Shown here: positions 20,240 to 29,689 of the stretch, in pieces | Layout of the letters: every line of letters begins with the position of its first letter | Position numbering within the stretch: position 1 is the stretch's first letter | Source: Prorocentrum cordatum | Taxonomy: Eukaryota > Sar > Dinophyceae > Prorocentrales > Prorocentraceae | Assembly: GCA_963575745.1 (NCBI GenBank) | Contig: CAUYUJ010003551.1 | Coordinates: 22,172 to 78,101 of the forward strand | Length of the DNA stretch: 55,930 nt | Direction of reading: 5' to 3' | Program-made: the position numbers and the translations under genes | The notes under the pieces: model-generated | Databases searched by the model: none | The model's input: only the letters and a program-made list of their open reading frames with translations | Told to the model about the DNA's origin: nothing

Positions 20240-20735
20240 TCGTGCTTCTCCCTCCTCTCCTGGGACGGCCCCGCCAGAGCGCCAGAGAGGCCCCGCCTGA
20301 GCGAGCGGGGCATCGCTATACCCTATCATTTCACAAGTTGCTTTGCCCGTCACACCCCTCAAGGGCGGCCCCGGCAGAGCGAGAGGGGTGTTGCTATAGC
20401 ATATACAGTCCCTGTTACGTTTTGCTCTTCCCACCGCACCCGAAGTAGTTCCGTTAGAGCGCACGGGATGTGGTTATACCATAGTTTTCCTCAGGTTTCG
20501 TGCTCTTCCCTCCCCTCCTGGGCAAGCCCCGCCAGAGCGCCAGGGAAACCCCCGTTAGAGATAGCAGGACATCCCTACACCATACTCTTTCACGCGGCTT
20601 TTGCTCCTCCCACCCTTGCAAGGCGGACCCGCCCGAGCGAGCGGGGTGTGGCTATACCATACAATAGTTTTGGTTTCGTGCCCCTCCCCCACCTCCTGAA
20701 AGGCCTCGCCAGAGCGCGAAGAAGGTACCGCCAGA
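20240..20735 (+). repeat. About 80-bp tandem repeat (CTATACCATA / CCAGAGCG)
   Basis: Units contain GCTATACCAT, a TTTTGCTCCTCCCACC-like stretch and GCCAGAGCGAGCGGGG. Unit marks fall near 20313, 20393, 20474, 20574 and 20652. The same family occurs at about 10790-10935 and 24300-24440. Confidence 0.7.
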
Positions 20736-20739
20736 GGTC

Positions 20740-21350
20740 CCGTCAGAGCTCCACGCAACCCCATACATGGGACTTGCCAGGCAAATCATTGAGCATCCCC
20801 CGTGACCCCGAGCCTTCTGTTCCCACGGGTGCGATTATCGCCGGCATGAGGTTTGGCGTCCAGCACAAAGAAGTTTCCCCACTCCCGTGGACGGACTCGA
20901 CAGCAACTGATTGCAGAGAAGGGCACAGATGACGTGGGCATCTGCGCGTGCCCTCTGCAAATATCCGACAGCTGAGCGACCGCTGTGAACGAGAAGCTTG
21001 GAACACAAGGAAGAGGAAAATAACAACGCGCTCCCACGCGCGCGCAACGAGGCCCCGAGCCAACCCCAACATCAGGAACCTTCAGATGTCTGCGTGATCG
21101 GGCATGGGGAGATTGAGCAGATGTGCGAAATCATTGAATGTTGCGACGGGGCAGAGCGGAAATGAAAGTGGAGAAACAAACGCAGTTCGATAAACCAAAC
21201 GAAGGCGGCAGCGAGATTGTGAGGTGCGCGGGAACGTGGCGCCCCGCGTTCGGACTACGCGTTTTTTGCGTCTATGACATGGACCCGAGAACGATGGAAC
21301 TCGTCGTTGTGGCCACAGCGGGGTTTACAACGGCACCCGTAGCTCATCTG
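20740..21350. other. Unique-looking spacer with a small open frame
   Basis: A 78-codon + frame at 21138-21374 begins MLRRGRAEMKVEKQTQF. It has mixed composition but no recognised domain, and it runs into the hairpin at 21352. I do not call it a gene. Confidence 0.35.
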
Positions 21351-21351
21351 C

Positions 21352-21391
21352 GACTAGAACCTAAGCGCGCGTAGCGCGCGCGTGGTTCTAG
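21352..21391. repeat. Helitron-terminus-like hairpin
   Basis: GACTAGAACC pairs with GGTTCTAGTC around an inner GCGCGCG-TA-GCGCGCGC hairpin. Read on either strand, a GC hairpin stands a few bases before CTAG followed by T. Homology with the 24.8-kb segment starts right after this CTAG. It may be the end of a non-autonomous Helitron-like element. Confidence 0.45.
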
Positions 21392-22310
21392 TCCTATAGG
21401 ACTCAGAACATGGTAGACTCTTCTGGCTCTGTCGGCGGCCATGTAGGAGCACTCTTGGGCCGTCTTGGGGGCCGCGTGGGCCATCGCGCACCCATATCGG
21501 ACCGTCGTGGGAGTACCCCGGGTCATTTTAAAGCCCTATCGAATTATTTTGGCGCTGTGTGTGAGCCTTCTTGGGCTATTTCGAGCTCTGTTAAGGCTCC
21601 CGTTGCTCCAGGTAAAGCGTTCACGAAGCCATGGGCCTGGGGAAGGCCCCCCTCAAAACGTCATTTTGGGCCCCAGGGGATCGGGAAGAGTTGAGGGGCA
21701 AAGCCAAATGTCTCACACGCACTCCCCCCCCCCAAGTTGGAGTGTGCGGATTTTGAAGGATTCGCACGGCGGTGGGCATCTAAGAAAAACGGTGGTCGTT
21801 GGCGCCACGATGTGGCCCACGTATGGCCGGGAGGGGCTGTCCCGCAGCTGACGACCACCACTTTGTATGCTCCTCCAAGTACACATGTGTACTTCAATTC
21901 TTCGCTTGTCAGTGCACATCTCGCAGGAATGGTGGTCGTTGGCCAGCGGCCTCTGGCCCTCCTCAGGCCTTTAATTGATTTTGATTGCTGCGCACGGCAG
22001 CGAGCATCTTAGAATAATGTTGGCCGTTGACGCCACGATGTGTTCCACGTGTGGCCGCCGGGCGCGGGGACTGACATTTCGAGCCCACAGGCCCCCAGGA
22101 GGCCCCAAGAGGCTTCGAGAGGCTTCCAGCAAGCCCCCAGAAACGCCCAAGAGAGCATTGGGACTGGCCCAACAAGACCCGGGACGGCTGGAGGCGCCTC
22201 GACAAACCCTCGCAGCGTCAAACGGACAACGCGGGAACCAACGTCATGCGCGCTGTAGGCATCCTCTTTTGTGCTGTTGTTTCTCGCAAGTCACGCCCAC
22301 TTGGCCTCCA
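21391..22310 (+). repeat. Dispersed 0.9-kb duplicate, partner at 24795-25770
   Basis: Starts with TCCTATAGGACTCAGAACAT in both copies and is about 90% identical by eye to the region where GCAAGTCACGCCCACTTG runs into a CCAAG tract. The partner carries a CAAGAGGTCCCCAGGAGACC insertion. No intact frame is conserved between copies, which suggests a non-autonomous element rather than a gene. Confidence 0.75.
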
Positions 22311-22317
22311 AGAAGCC

Positions 22318-22631
22318 GCCCAAGAGAGCCCCAGAAGGCCAACATCGTTCATTTTACATAGGTTTTTGACAGATTTTCGCCTTCGCGCCATTTCGGCTTC
22401 CCGACGCTCCAAGACGGCCCAAGAAGCCTCCAAGACTGCCCCAAGACCGCCCAAGAGGCCCCCAAGAGGGCCCAAGACAGCCCAAGAGAGGCCCAAGACG
22501 GCCCAAGAGGCGCCCTAGACGGCCCAAAAGAGCCCCAAGACGGCTCCAAGAGAGGCCCAACCACGAACCGAAAATTCCAGTTTTCCGCCCTGAGAGGCCC
22601 ACAGAAGGCCCCAAGAGGCCCCCAAGAGGCC
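22318..22631 (+). repeat. CCAAGA composite repeat with core
   Basis: Core at about 22338-22420, second block at about 22563. The tract ends exactly at the DinoSL relict, as at 15762. Confidence 0.8.
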
Positions 22632-22668
22632 TCCGTAGCCATTTTGGCTCAAGCCATTTCGGTTCAAG
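22632..22668 (+). other. Two tandem DinoSL relicts
   Basis: 22632-22653 is a perfect DinoSL (TCCGTAGCCATTTTGGCTC then AAG). Directly after it, 22654-22668 (CCATTTCGGTTCAAG) is a truncated, slightly mutated second leader. This is the signature of repeated cDNA recycling: an integrated cDNA kept its leader remnant, was transcribed and trans-spliced again, and re-integrated. No GT donor follows, so it is not an SL RNA gene. Confidence 0.95.
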
Positions 22669-22745
22669 CGTGGTTCGACAGCTCCGACTTTTGGGTTCGT
22701 GCTCCCCGCGCGCTTCGGCACTGGACGCGGCCGCATGAGGCGAGC

Positions 22746-23041
22746 ATGGCGTGCCCCATCAACTGCCACTGCGACTATGGCATGTCTGGCATCTTGTTGG
22801 GCATATGTGTAATTCTCACCGCGGGCGTGTTCACCTTCCCGTCTTCCTGAATTGGTTCGCGTGGGAGTGGTACTTCGACCTGTGCTGGCTCTGGTTCTTC
22901 CTCGGGGTCGTCATCCTGACGTTCGGCTGTGTCTACGAGTGCAGCGTCGGCGCTCCCGACGCGAAGGCCCGAAAAGGCAGAGGCGGACGTCGAGGACGGC
23001 GCCGTGAATGCCCTTGCGCCGTACATCGTGATCAACAACTA
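22746..23041 (+). pseudogene. Membrane-protein pseudogene, copy 2
   Basis: Homologous to 8.73-9.02 kb. The ATG (22746) is intact and preceded by DinoSL relicts, but a 4-base deletion after GTGTTCACCTTC shifts the frame and gives a stop within the first membrane segment. A one-base gain in the GCCCGAAAAGGCAG stretch shifts it again. The second helix region (TGGTACTTCGACCTG on) is preserved as DNA. It is therefore a broken retrocopy, while the other copy lost its start codon instead. Confidence 0.85.
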
Positions 23042-23370
23042 GTGAGTTTTGAGCCCGAGTTCGACGCTACCCCTGTTGAGCTTGTAGACCGTTCATCATG
23101 TGTGTCCTCCACATGTTGCGATCTGCGTTGCCCCGGGTACGCTCGTACAAACTTGCTTTATGGCAATTGGGGCGTTCAATCTTGAGACAGATTCAGGTGA
23201 CATGAGTATTGCTGCAGAGCGGAGGGGGGAGAACAAAAAGAAGCCCCCAAGAGGCCTCAACAAGCGCCCAAGAGGCCCCCTAGAGGCCCCCAGAGGCCCC
23301 CAGGAGGCCCAAATGAGGCCCCAAAGCTGCTCCGGAGACGCTTCAAAACAGCTGTCCAGAGGCCCTCGGG
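23042..23370 (+). repeat. Shared 3' flank of the duplicated gene
   Basis: Nearly identical to 9022-9345. It passes into the 73-bp satellite, whereas the other copy continues into different sequence. Confidence 0.75.
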
Positions 23371-23660
23371 CTCTTCAAGTTCCAAGAACTCCAGTCCTGG
23401 GCCACATTTTGAATGCCTGGAGCCAGCTGTAAGGTATTCCGAGCTCTTCGAGTTCCCAGAACTCCACTCCTGGGCCACATTTTGAATGCCCAGAGACAGC
23501 TGTCGGCAATTTCGTGCTCGTCGAGTTCTCAGAATTCCAATCCCCGGCTACATATTGAATGCTTGGAGACAACTGTAGGCCACTTCGTGCTCTTCGAGTT
23601 CTTCGAACTCCGCTGCTGGTCACAATTTGAATGCCCAGAGCCAACTGTGCGGCACGTCGT
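23370..23660 (+). repeat. 73-bp satellite, decayed units
   Basis: Units contain GAGTTCCCAGAACTCC, GGGCCACATTTTGAATGCC and CAACTGTAGGCCACTTCGTG. The same satellite is inside the composite elements at 33.4, 34.9 and 41.6 kb. Confidence 0.8.
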
Positions 23661-23905
23661 GCTCCTCGATTCCGACGAGGTCGAGGAGGCGGAGACGCGT
23701 ACCGTCGACGCGTTCGCGATCTTCCTGCGCGAGTGCTCCTTCGACCTGAAGGTTGTCGTCGTCGTCGTCGTCGTCGCTGTCCTCTTTACCGTCTTCGCCA
23801 TTTGTTTTGTAATTCTTTGTTCCGTCGCGACGGCGAGACAGAGGAGGAGGAGGGGGAGGAGGGGGGGGAGGAGGAGGAGGAGGACGACGAAGAGGAGAAG
23901 CCTCG
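23660..23905 (+). other. Possible coding remnant with a membrane segment
   Basis: A + frame here reads an acidic segment (LDSDEVEEAETRTVDAF) followed by a Val-rich hydrophobic stretch of about 25 residues and a basic GGA-encoded tail. It emerges from satellite sequence with no start or leader. The Val run is a GTC microsatellite. It may be a gene fragment, and I do not call it a gene. Confidence 0.25.
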
Positions 23906-24175
23906 GAACCGAGAGTTGCGAGGATGTCCGAGGCGACAGTGGTTGGACCACCATGGGGCAGGGCATTTCCGACGTCAGAGTTGCGATACATGTATCAGCC
24001 GAAAGTGGCCCCACCACGTCAGCTCAGGGAGTCTCGGGACCCAGAGTTGCGACGCTGTGTCCGGCCAAGGCGGTCGGATGATCATGGGACAGAGTATCTT
24101 TAATGTCAGAGTCGGTGTCTCAAGCGAAGGTGGCCTGACCACCTCAGAAGCTCTAAACACCTCGGAATGGACTGG
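23905..24175 (-). repeat. 65-bp satellite, inverted, about four units
   Basis: AGAGTTGCGAGGATGTCCGA and relatives recur at about 65-bp spacing, the reverse complement of the array at 7510-8455. Confidence 0.7.
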
Positions 24176-24730
24176 AGTCGAAACTGTGCACTCACTGACT
24201 TCGGGCTCATATGCATTCGGGCCCATAATGCGCCCCTCTGTCGAGGTCTTCCTCCCGTTTCCCGTTTTCAGGGAGGCCCAGACTGAGCGACGAGGGCATT
24301 TGCATATTATAGTATGTCCTAGGTTTCGTGCTTCTCCCACCCTTCCAAGGAGGTTCAGCCAGAGCGGGGAGGCAATCGGCATGAGGCATACCATGTTATT
24401 GGTCAGGATTCGTGCCCCGTCCCCTCCTCCAGGGAGGCCCGGCCAGAGCGAGTATGGCGAAGGTGTTCTCCGTAAGCCCGCGAGTCAATCAAAGTTTGCT
24501 TTGGGGAACTCCGATAGCAAAATTTGGGGAGTTTCTTCGTGGCAACTTGGGACTCTTCGGCGCCTCTTGCCAATTGGGGCCATCTTTTGTGTTCTTCCTT
24601 TGAGGCTTGGGGCCCCCTTGGGGATCTCTCGGGCCGTCTGGCAGGCGCCTAGGCCTGTCTTGGAGCTCTCTTGGGCCGTCTTCGGGCCATATTCGGGGCC
24701 TGACGAGCCGTATTGGAATGCTCTTGGCGG
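24170..24730 (+). repeat. Segmental duplicate, partner at 10655-11190
   Basis: Same order of sub-blocks as the 10.6-kb copy, ending in CTTGGGCCGTCTTCGGGCC. Confidence 0.8.
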
Positions 24731-24794
24731 TCCCTTGGGCCGTCGTGGACGCTTGCATGACGAAAAAACCAGTCAGTGAGCGAAACATGTACGT

Positions 24795-25770
24795 TTCCTA
24801 TAGGACTCAGAACATGGTAGACTCTTCTGGCTCTCTCGGCGGCCATCTAGGAGCACTCTTGGGCCGTCTTGGGGGCCGCGTGGGTCATCGCGCACCCATA
24901 TCGGAGCGTCGTGGGATTACAATGAGTCGGTTTAAAGCCCTATCGAATTATCTTGGCGCTCTGTGTGAGCCCTCCTGGGTTGTTTCGAGCTCTTTGAAGG
25001 CTCCCGAGGCTCCAGGTAAATCGTTCGCGAAGTCATGGGCCCGGGGAAGGCCCCCCTCAAAACGTCAATTTGGGCCCCAGGGGATCGGGAAGAGTTGAGG
25101 GGCACAGCCAAATGTCTCACACGGATTCCCCGCCAAGTTGGAGTGGGCGGATTTTGAAAGATTCGCACGGCAGTGGGCATCTAAGAAAAACGGTGGTCGT
25201 TGGCGCCACGATGTGGCCCACGTATGGCCGGGAGGGGCTGTCCCGCAGTTGACGACCACCACTGTGTATGCTCCACTCCTGATACACATGTGTACTTCAA
25301 TTCTTCGCTTGCCAATGCGCATCTCACAGGAATGGTGGTCGTTGGCCAGCGGCCTCTGGCGCTCCCCAGGCCTTCAATTGATTTGGATTGCTGCGCGCGG
25401 CAGCGAGCATCTTAGAATAATGTTGGCCGTTGACGCCACGATGTGTTCCACGCGTGGCCGCCGGATGCGGGGACTGACATTTCGAGCTCCCCGCCCAAAG
25501 AGCCCCCCAGGAGCCCAAGAGGTCCCCAGGAGACCCCCAACAGGCCCCCAAGAGGCCCCAAGAGGCTTCGAGAGGCTTCCAGCAAGCCCCCAGAAACGCC
25601 CAACAGAGCATTGGGACTGCCCCAACAAAACCCCGGGGCGGCTGGAGGCGCCTCGACAAACCCTCACAGCGTCAAACTGACAACGCGGGAACCAACGTAG
25701 TGCGCGCTGTAGGCATCCTCTTCTTTGCTGTTTTGTTTTCTTTCTCGCAAGTCACGCCCACTTGTCCTCC
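24795..25770 (+). repeat. Dispersed 0.9-kb duplicate, partner at 21391-22310
   Basis: Begins TCCTATAGGACTCAGAACAT, here preceded by ACGTT rather than the hairpin-CTAG. Otherwise it is collinear with the partner. Confidence 0.75.
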
Positions 25771-25929
25771 AAGGTCGGGGTTTGTGGCAATATCAGGTTT
25801 CTTCCTATGTCTTATGTGCTGTCGAGCTGTCGGTTTGCACTGTACAATTCATTGTTTATTCCTTCTGCGCTTTCGGCTCTCGATTTCCGAATTTAGTGGT
25901 GTATGTGTTTGCTGCCCTTGACGGCAGTT

Positions 25930-28500
25930 GCGGATAAGAGTGAGGGGCCGGCGCGGCCTCGGTGGCGTGTTTTATGTGGACATTTGAAAGTCCGTGTAAG
26001 GGAATATGTGAGTGCGGGACTGTGGGAGCATCTTGGCGAGGGGGAGTATGTTCGCGTGGTGTGTCGATGGTATCCAGGGACATGCGAAATTGTTGTAGCG
26101 TGCGTTGTAGTGATACACGAAAGTCTTGTTGGGGGAATATGTTTGTGTGGTGTTGCGTCGATATCTGTGGAAAAGGGGGAATATGTTCGCGTGGTGTGCC
26201 GTGGGCGTGCCGGGAGAGGGGCAAGTGTTGTAGCGTGTTTTCCGTGAACATAGGGGAATGTGGTTTTGGGAGTACGTAGGTGTGGGTCTGTGTGCACATC
26301 TTGGCCAGGGCGAGTATGGTCGCGTCGTGTTTCGCTGGTACTGTGGGAGAAGGGAATTTGTTGTAGGTCCCGACGTGGTGAAACACGAAAGCTTCGTTGG
26401 TGGAAAATGTTTGCGAGGTGCCGCGCGGATATCCAAGGGAAGGGGGAATCTGTTCGCGTGATGTTTCGTGGATACCCGAGGAGGGGGACACTAGTTGTAG
26501 CGTGGGTTGCAGTGACATCCAAACGTTCGGTTGGGGGAATATGTTTGTGTAGTGTTGCGTGGATATCCTGAGAAGGGGGGGAATTTTTTCGCGTGAGGTG
26601 TCCATAGTGTCCTGGGAAAGGGGAGCCTGTTTTAGCGTGCGGTGTAGTAATATAAGAAAGTCCGGTTCCGGGAATATGTTCACGTGGTGTTTCGTGGGTA
26701 TCTCGGGGGAGGGGAAGTTGGTGTTGCGTGCGTTGATATGCGTAGAACGTGTTTGTGTGGTGTTGCGCTGATATCACGGAAAGTAGGATTTGTTTCGCGT
26801 GGTGTTGCGTGGGTATGCCGGGAACTTGGGACCTGTTGTAGCGTGCGTTGTAGATCTGTCCTAAAGTCTGGCTGGGGGAACTTGTTGTTGTGGTGCTGCG
26901 TGGATATCCGTGGAAGGGGGCATATGTTCGCGCTGCGTTTCGTGGGTATCTTCGGGGAGGGGAACTTGTTGTAGCGTGCGTCGTGGTTATATACAAGAGT
27001 CCGGTTGGGGAATTTGTTTGTGTGGTGCTGCGCGGGTATCTTGGCAAGGGGGAAGCTGGTCGCGCGGTGTTCCGTCGGTCATTTGGGAATGTGGAATTTG
27101 TTGTAGCGTGTTTTGTAGTTATACAAGAAGGTCCGGTTGGGGGACTCTGTTTGTATGGTGCTGAGTGGATATCCTGGGAAGGGGGAGCCTGTTCGCGCGA
27201 TGTTTCGTGGGTGCACAAGGAGAGTGGAACTTGGCGTAGCGTGCGTTGTACTGATATGGGAAGTCTTGTTGGGGGAATATGTTTGTGTGGTGCTGCGTGG
27301 ACATCATGGGGAGCGGTTTTGTGTGGTTGGGTTTTCGGTGGGTGTCCTGGGAAACGGAAAGTTGATGTAGCGTGATACACGGAAAGTTGCAGTGATATAC
27401 CGAAGCCTGGTTGGGGGGAATTTGTTTGTGTGGTGTTGCGTGGACATCCTGTGGTGCATTTTGTTTTTCGTATGGTTTTTTTTGGTGGGTATCCTGGGAG
27501 TGGGGAATTTGTTGTAGCGATCGTTGTAGCGATTCATGAAAATCCGGTTGGGGGAACCTGTTTGCGTGGTGCTCAGTGGAAACATTTTTGGAGGGGGAAT
27601 CTGTTCACCGAGTGTGTCGTTGGTATCCAGGGATAACTGTACGTTTTGAAGCGTCCCTTGTACCGATATACGAAAGCAAATTCGGGGGAATATGTTTGAG
27701 TGGTGCTGCGTGGATATTTGGGGAAAAGAGGGAATATGTTCGAATGGTGTTCCGTGGGTATCCTGGGAGAGGGGACTTATTGTAGGTTGCGTTGAAGTAC
27801 TCTACGAAAGTCCGATGAAGGGGGGAACTTGTTTAGCGTGGTGTAGTGTGGATACATCGGGCAGGGGGACTGTGTTGGCGGGGTGTTGTGGTATTGGTAT
27901 ATTGGGAAAGGGGAATTCGTTCTAGCGTGCGTTCTGGTGATATACGAGAGTCCGCTGGGGGAGAATCTATGTGTGTGGTGTTGCGAGGATCTTCTGGGAA
28001 GGGGGAGTATGTTTGCATGGTGTTTCGTGGATATCCTGGGAGAGGGGGGCTTGTTGTAGTGTGCGTCGCTGTGATGCGAAAGCCCAGCCCGGGGAATGTG
28101 TTTGTGTGGTGCTGCGTGGACGCCCTGGGAAGGGGGAGTGTACTGGCTTGGTGTTTCGTGGGTATCCTGGGAGAGGGGATGGTGTTGTAGCGTGCGTAGT
28201 AATGATATACGACATCTTGTTGGGGGAGTTTGTTTGTGTAGTGCTGCGTGGATTTCCTGGGACGGGGGAGTATGCCCGAGTGGGGTTGCGAGGGTGCCGT
28301 GGGAAAGGAGCACTTGTTGTAGCGTGCGTTGTAGTGATATAGAAAAGTCCAGTTTGGGGAATATGTTTGTGGCGTGTTGCGTGGATACCCAGAGAACGGG
28401 TTATCTGTTCGCGTGGTGTTTCGTGGGTATCCTGGGAGAGGGGAATTTGTTGTAGCGTGCAGTTGTTTGATACACGAAAGTTTGATTGCGTTGTAAGGAT
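25930..28500 (+). repeat. About 134-bp satellite array, about 19 units
   Basis: TTGTTGTAGCGTGCGTTGTA-like words recur at about 26091, 26228, 26352, 26487, 26631, 26835, 26968, 27098, 27230, 27364, 27508, 27640, 27778, 27913, 28050, 28180, 28312 and 28448, mean spacing about 134 bp. Each unit also has GGGGGAATATGTTTGTGTGG, GCTGCGTGGATATCCTGGG and TTCGTGGGTATCCTGGGAG-type segments. Units are diverged, so the array is old. A 495-codon minus frame (25893-27380, rich in Thr, Pro, His) is a by-product of the repeat. Confidence 0.9.
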
Positions 28501-28829
28501 TCACGAGAGTCCGGTTGGGAAGGGCCCGAGAGCGAATTAGTGGCCCCAGCCTGGCAGGTTTCGATGACGGGGAGGTGTTTTCGCCCGGTCGCCGCGTTCC
28601 GCCTTCTGCTGTGAGCGTTGCGTCCAGATGCCACGCTCCGCAGGTCACGGGTCATAGCGTCGCGGAAAGTCATGCAAATCCCTTAAGCGTGAGCGATGAT
28701 CGTTCGCGGCCTTGGGGATGACGAGGGGGAAATTGTTTTTCGGTCCTTTAAGGACACGCACGAATTCCCCCCCCCCCACCGGCTCACTCGTGGGGCTCCC
28801 ATGGCCGTTTCACAGGTTCGTGCAGCTTT
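28501..28829. other. Spacer without recognised gene
   Basis: Unique sequence with a short CCCCCCCCCC run at about 28768. No supported gene. Confidence 0.4.
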
Positions 28830-29395
28830 GGTGGGAGTGTCTTGACAGATTGCTGTTGCTGGAGAGCTCGTTGCTAGTGGTAGTGTTGCTGCTGATGCTG
28901 TGGCTGGCACAGATTGTTGCTGTGCTGCTGGTGCTGCTGCTGTTGCTGTTGCGTATCGTGCTGTTGCTTGCGCTGCGTCTGGTGCTGATGCTGGTGATCC
29001 TGCTTCTGGTGTTCCCTGTGTTGCGTGTGGTATTGCCGCAGGTGGTATTGGTCGTGCTGCAGTCGTTGATGGTGTTGCTGCTTGGGTTGCTGTTGGTGTT
29101 GTTGTTGGTTCTGCTGGTTGTAGTGCTGCTTATGATGTTTCTGCTGTTGCTGTTGCTGGCGAGTGTGGTTCTAATGCTGCTGTTGGTGCTGTCGGTGCCC
29201 CTGGTGCTGCTAGTGATGGGTTGCGTCTGGTGGTGTTATGATGGTATTGCTGGCGCTGCTGGTTATGCTGGTGATGCTGACGGTGCTGCTTATAAGCTGT
29301 TGGTGCTGGTGTAGTTGGGTCTGATGTTGCTGATGCTGCTGGCGTTGCTGGTCAGTCTGGTGCTGCTTGTGGTGCTTCTTGCATTGCGTGTATCG
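28830..29395. repeat. GYT-rich low-complexity tract
   Basis: GCTGCTGGTGCTGCT-type triplets over 560 bp, very like 3092-3368. One frame is Leu/Val-rich and another Ala/Gly-rich. It ends about 300 bp before the next gene. Confidence 0.65.
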
Positions 29396-29657
29396 GAGTC
29401 ATCTTGGGTCATTTCGGGCGTTGCAACCCTTCGCGAAACGGCCCCGTCCAGGTCCAGGGGGGGAGGCCCTCTGGAAGGGAAAAAGGGGATTGGAAGAAGG
29501 GAAGAGGGGCAAGCTAACCAAGTCACGCCCTAAAGGCTTGGTGAGTCTGAATGCACGGTGGGTTTGGATTTTCGGACCCTGCGGGCACCCCGACCCAACG
29601 CTAGGAATAGCACATTGTGGCTCCATTATCGGCTGCGTAATCACTCGAAAAGGACAT

Positions 29658-29678
29658 TCCTTGCCCGTTTGCCTGCGG
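29658..29678 (+). other. Weak spliced-leader-like sequence
   Basis: TCCTTGCCCGTTTGCCTGCG agrees with DinoSL at about 14 of 22 positions with one gap, 11 bases before the ATG of the next gene. On its own it would be unconvincing. It is noted because other genes here carry relict leaders at this position. Confidence 0.2.
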
Positions 29679-29689
29679 TGTCGCCTGCC

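Noticed and set aside
22632-22653. Perfect DinoSL read as an SL RNA gene
   Set aside because: No GT donor follows the leader and no Sm-type site is seen. A second leader remnant and a gene body follow instead.
25893-27380. 495-codon minus-strand open frame rich in Thr, Pro and His
   Set aside because: It follows the 134-bp satellite exactly and changes with each unit. No start context or domain.
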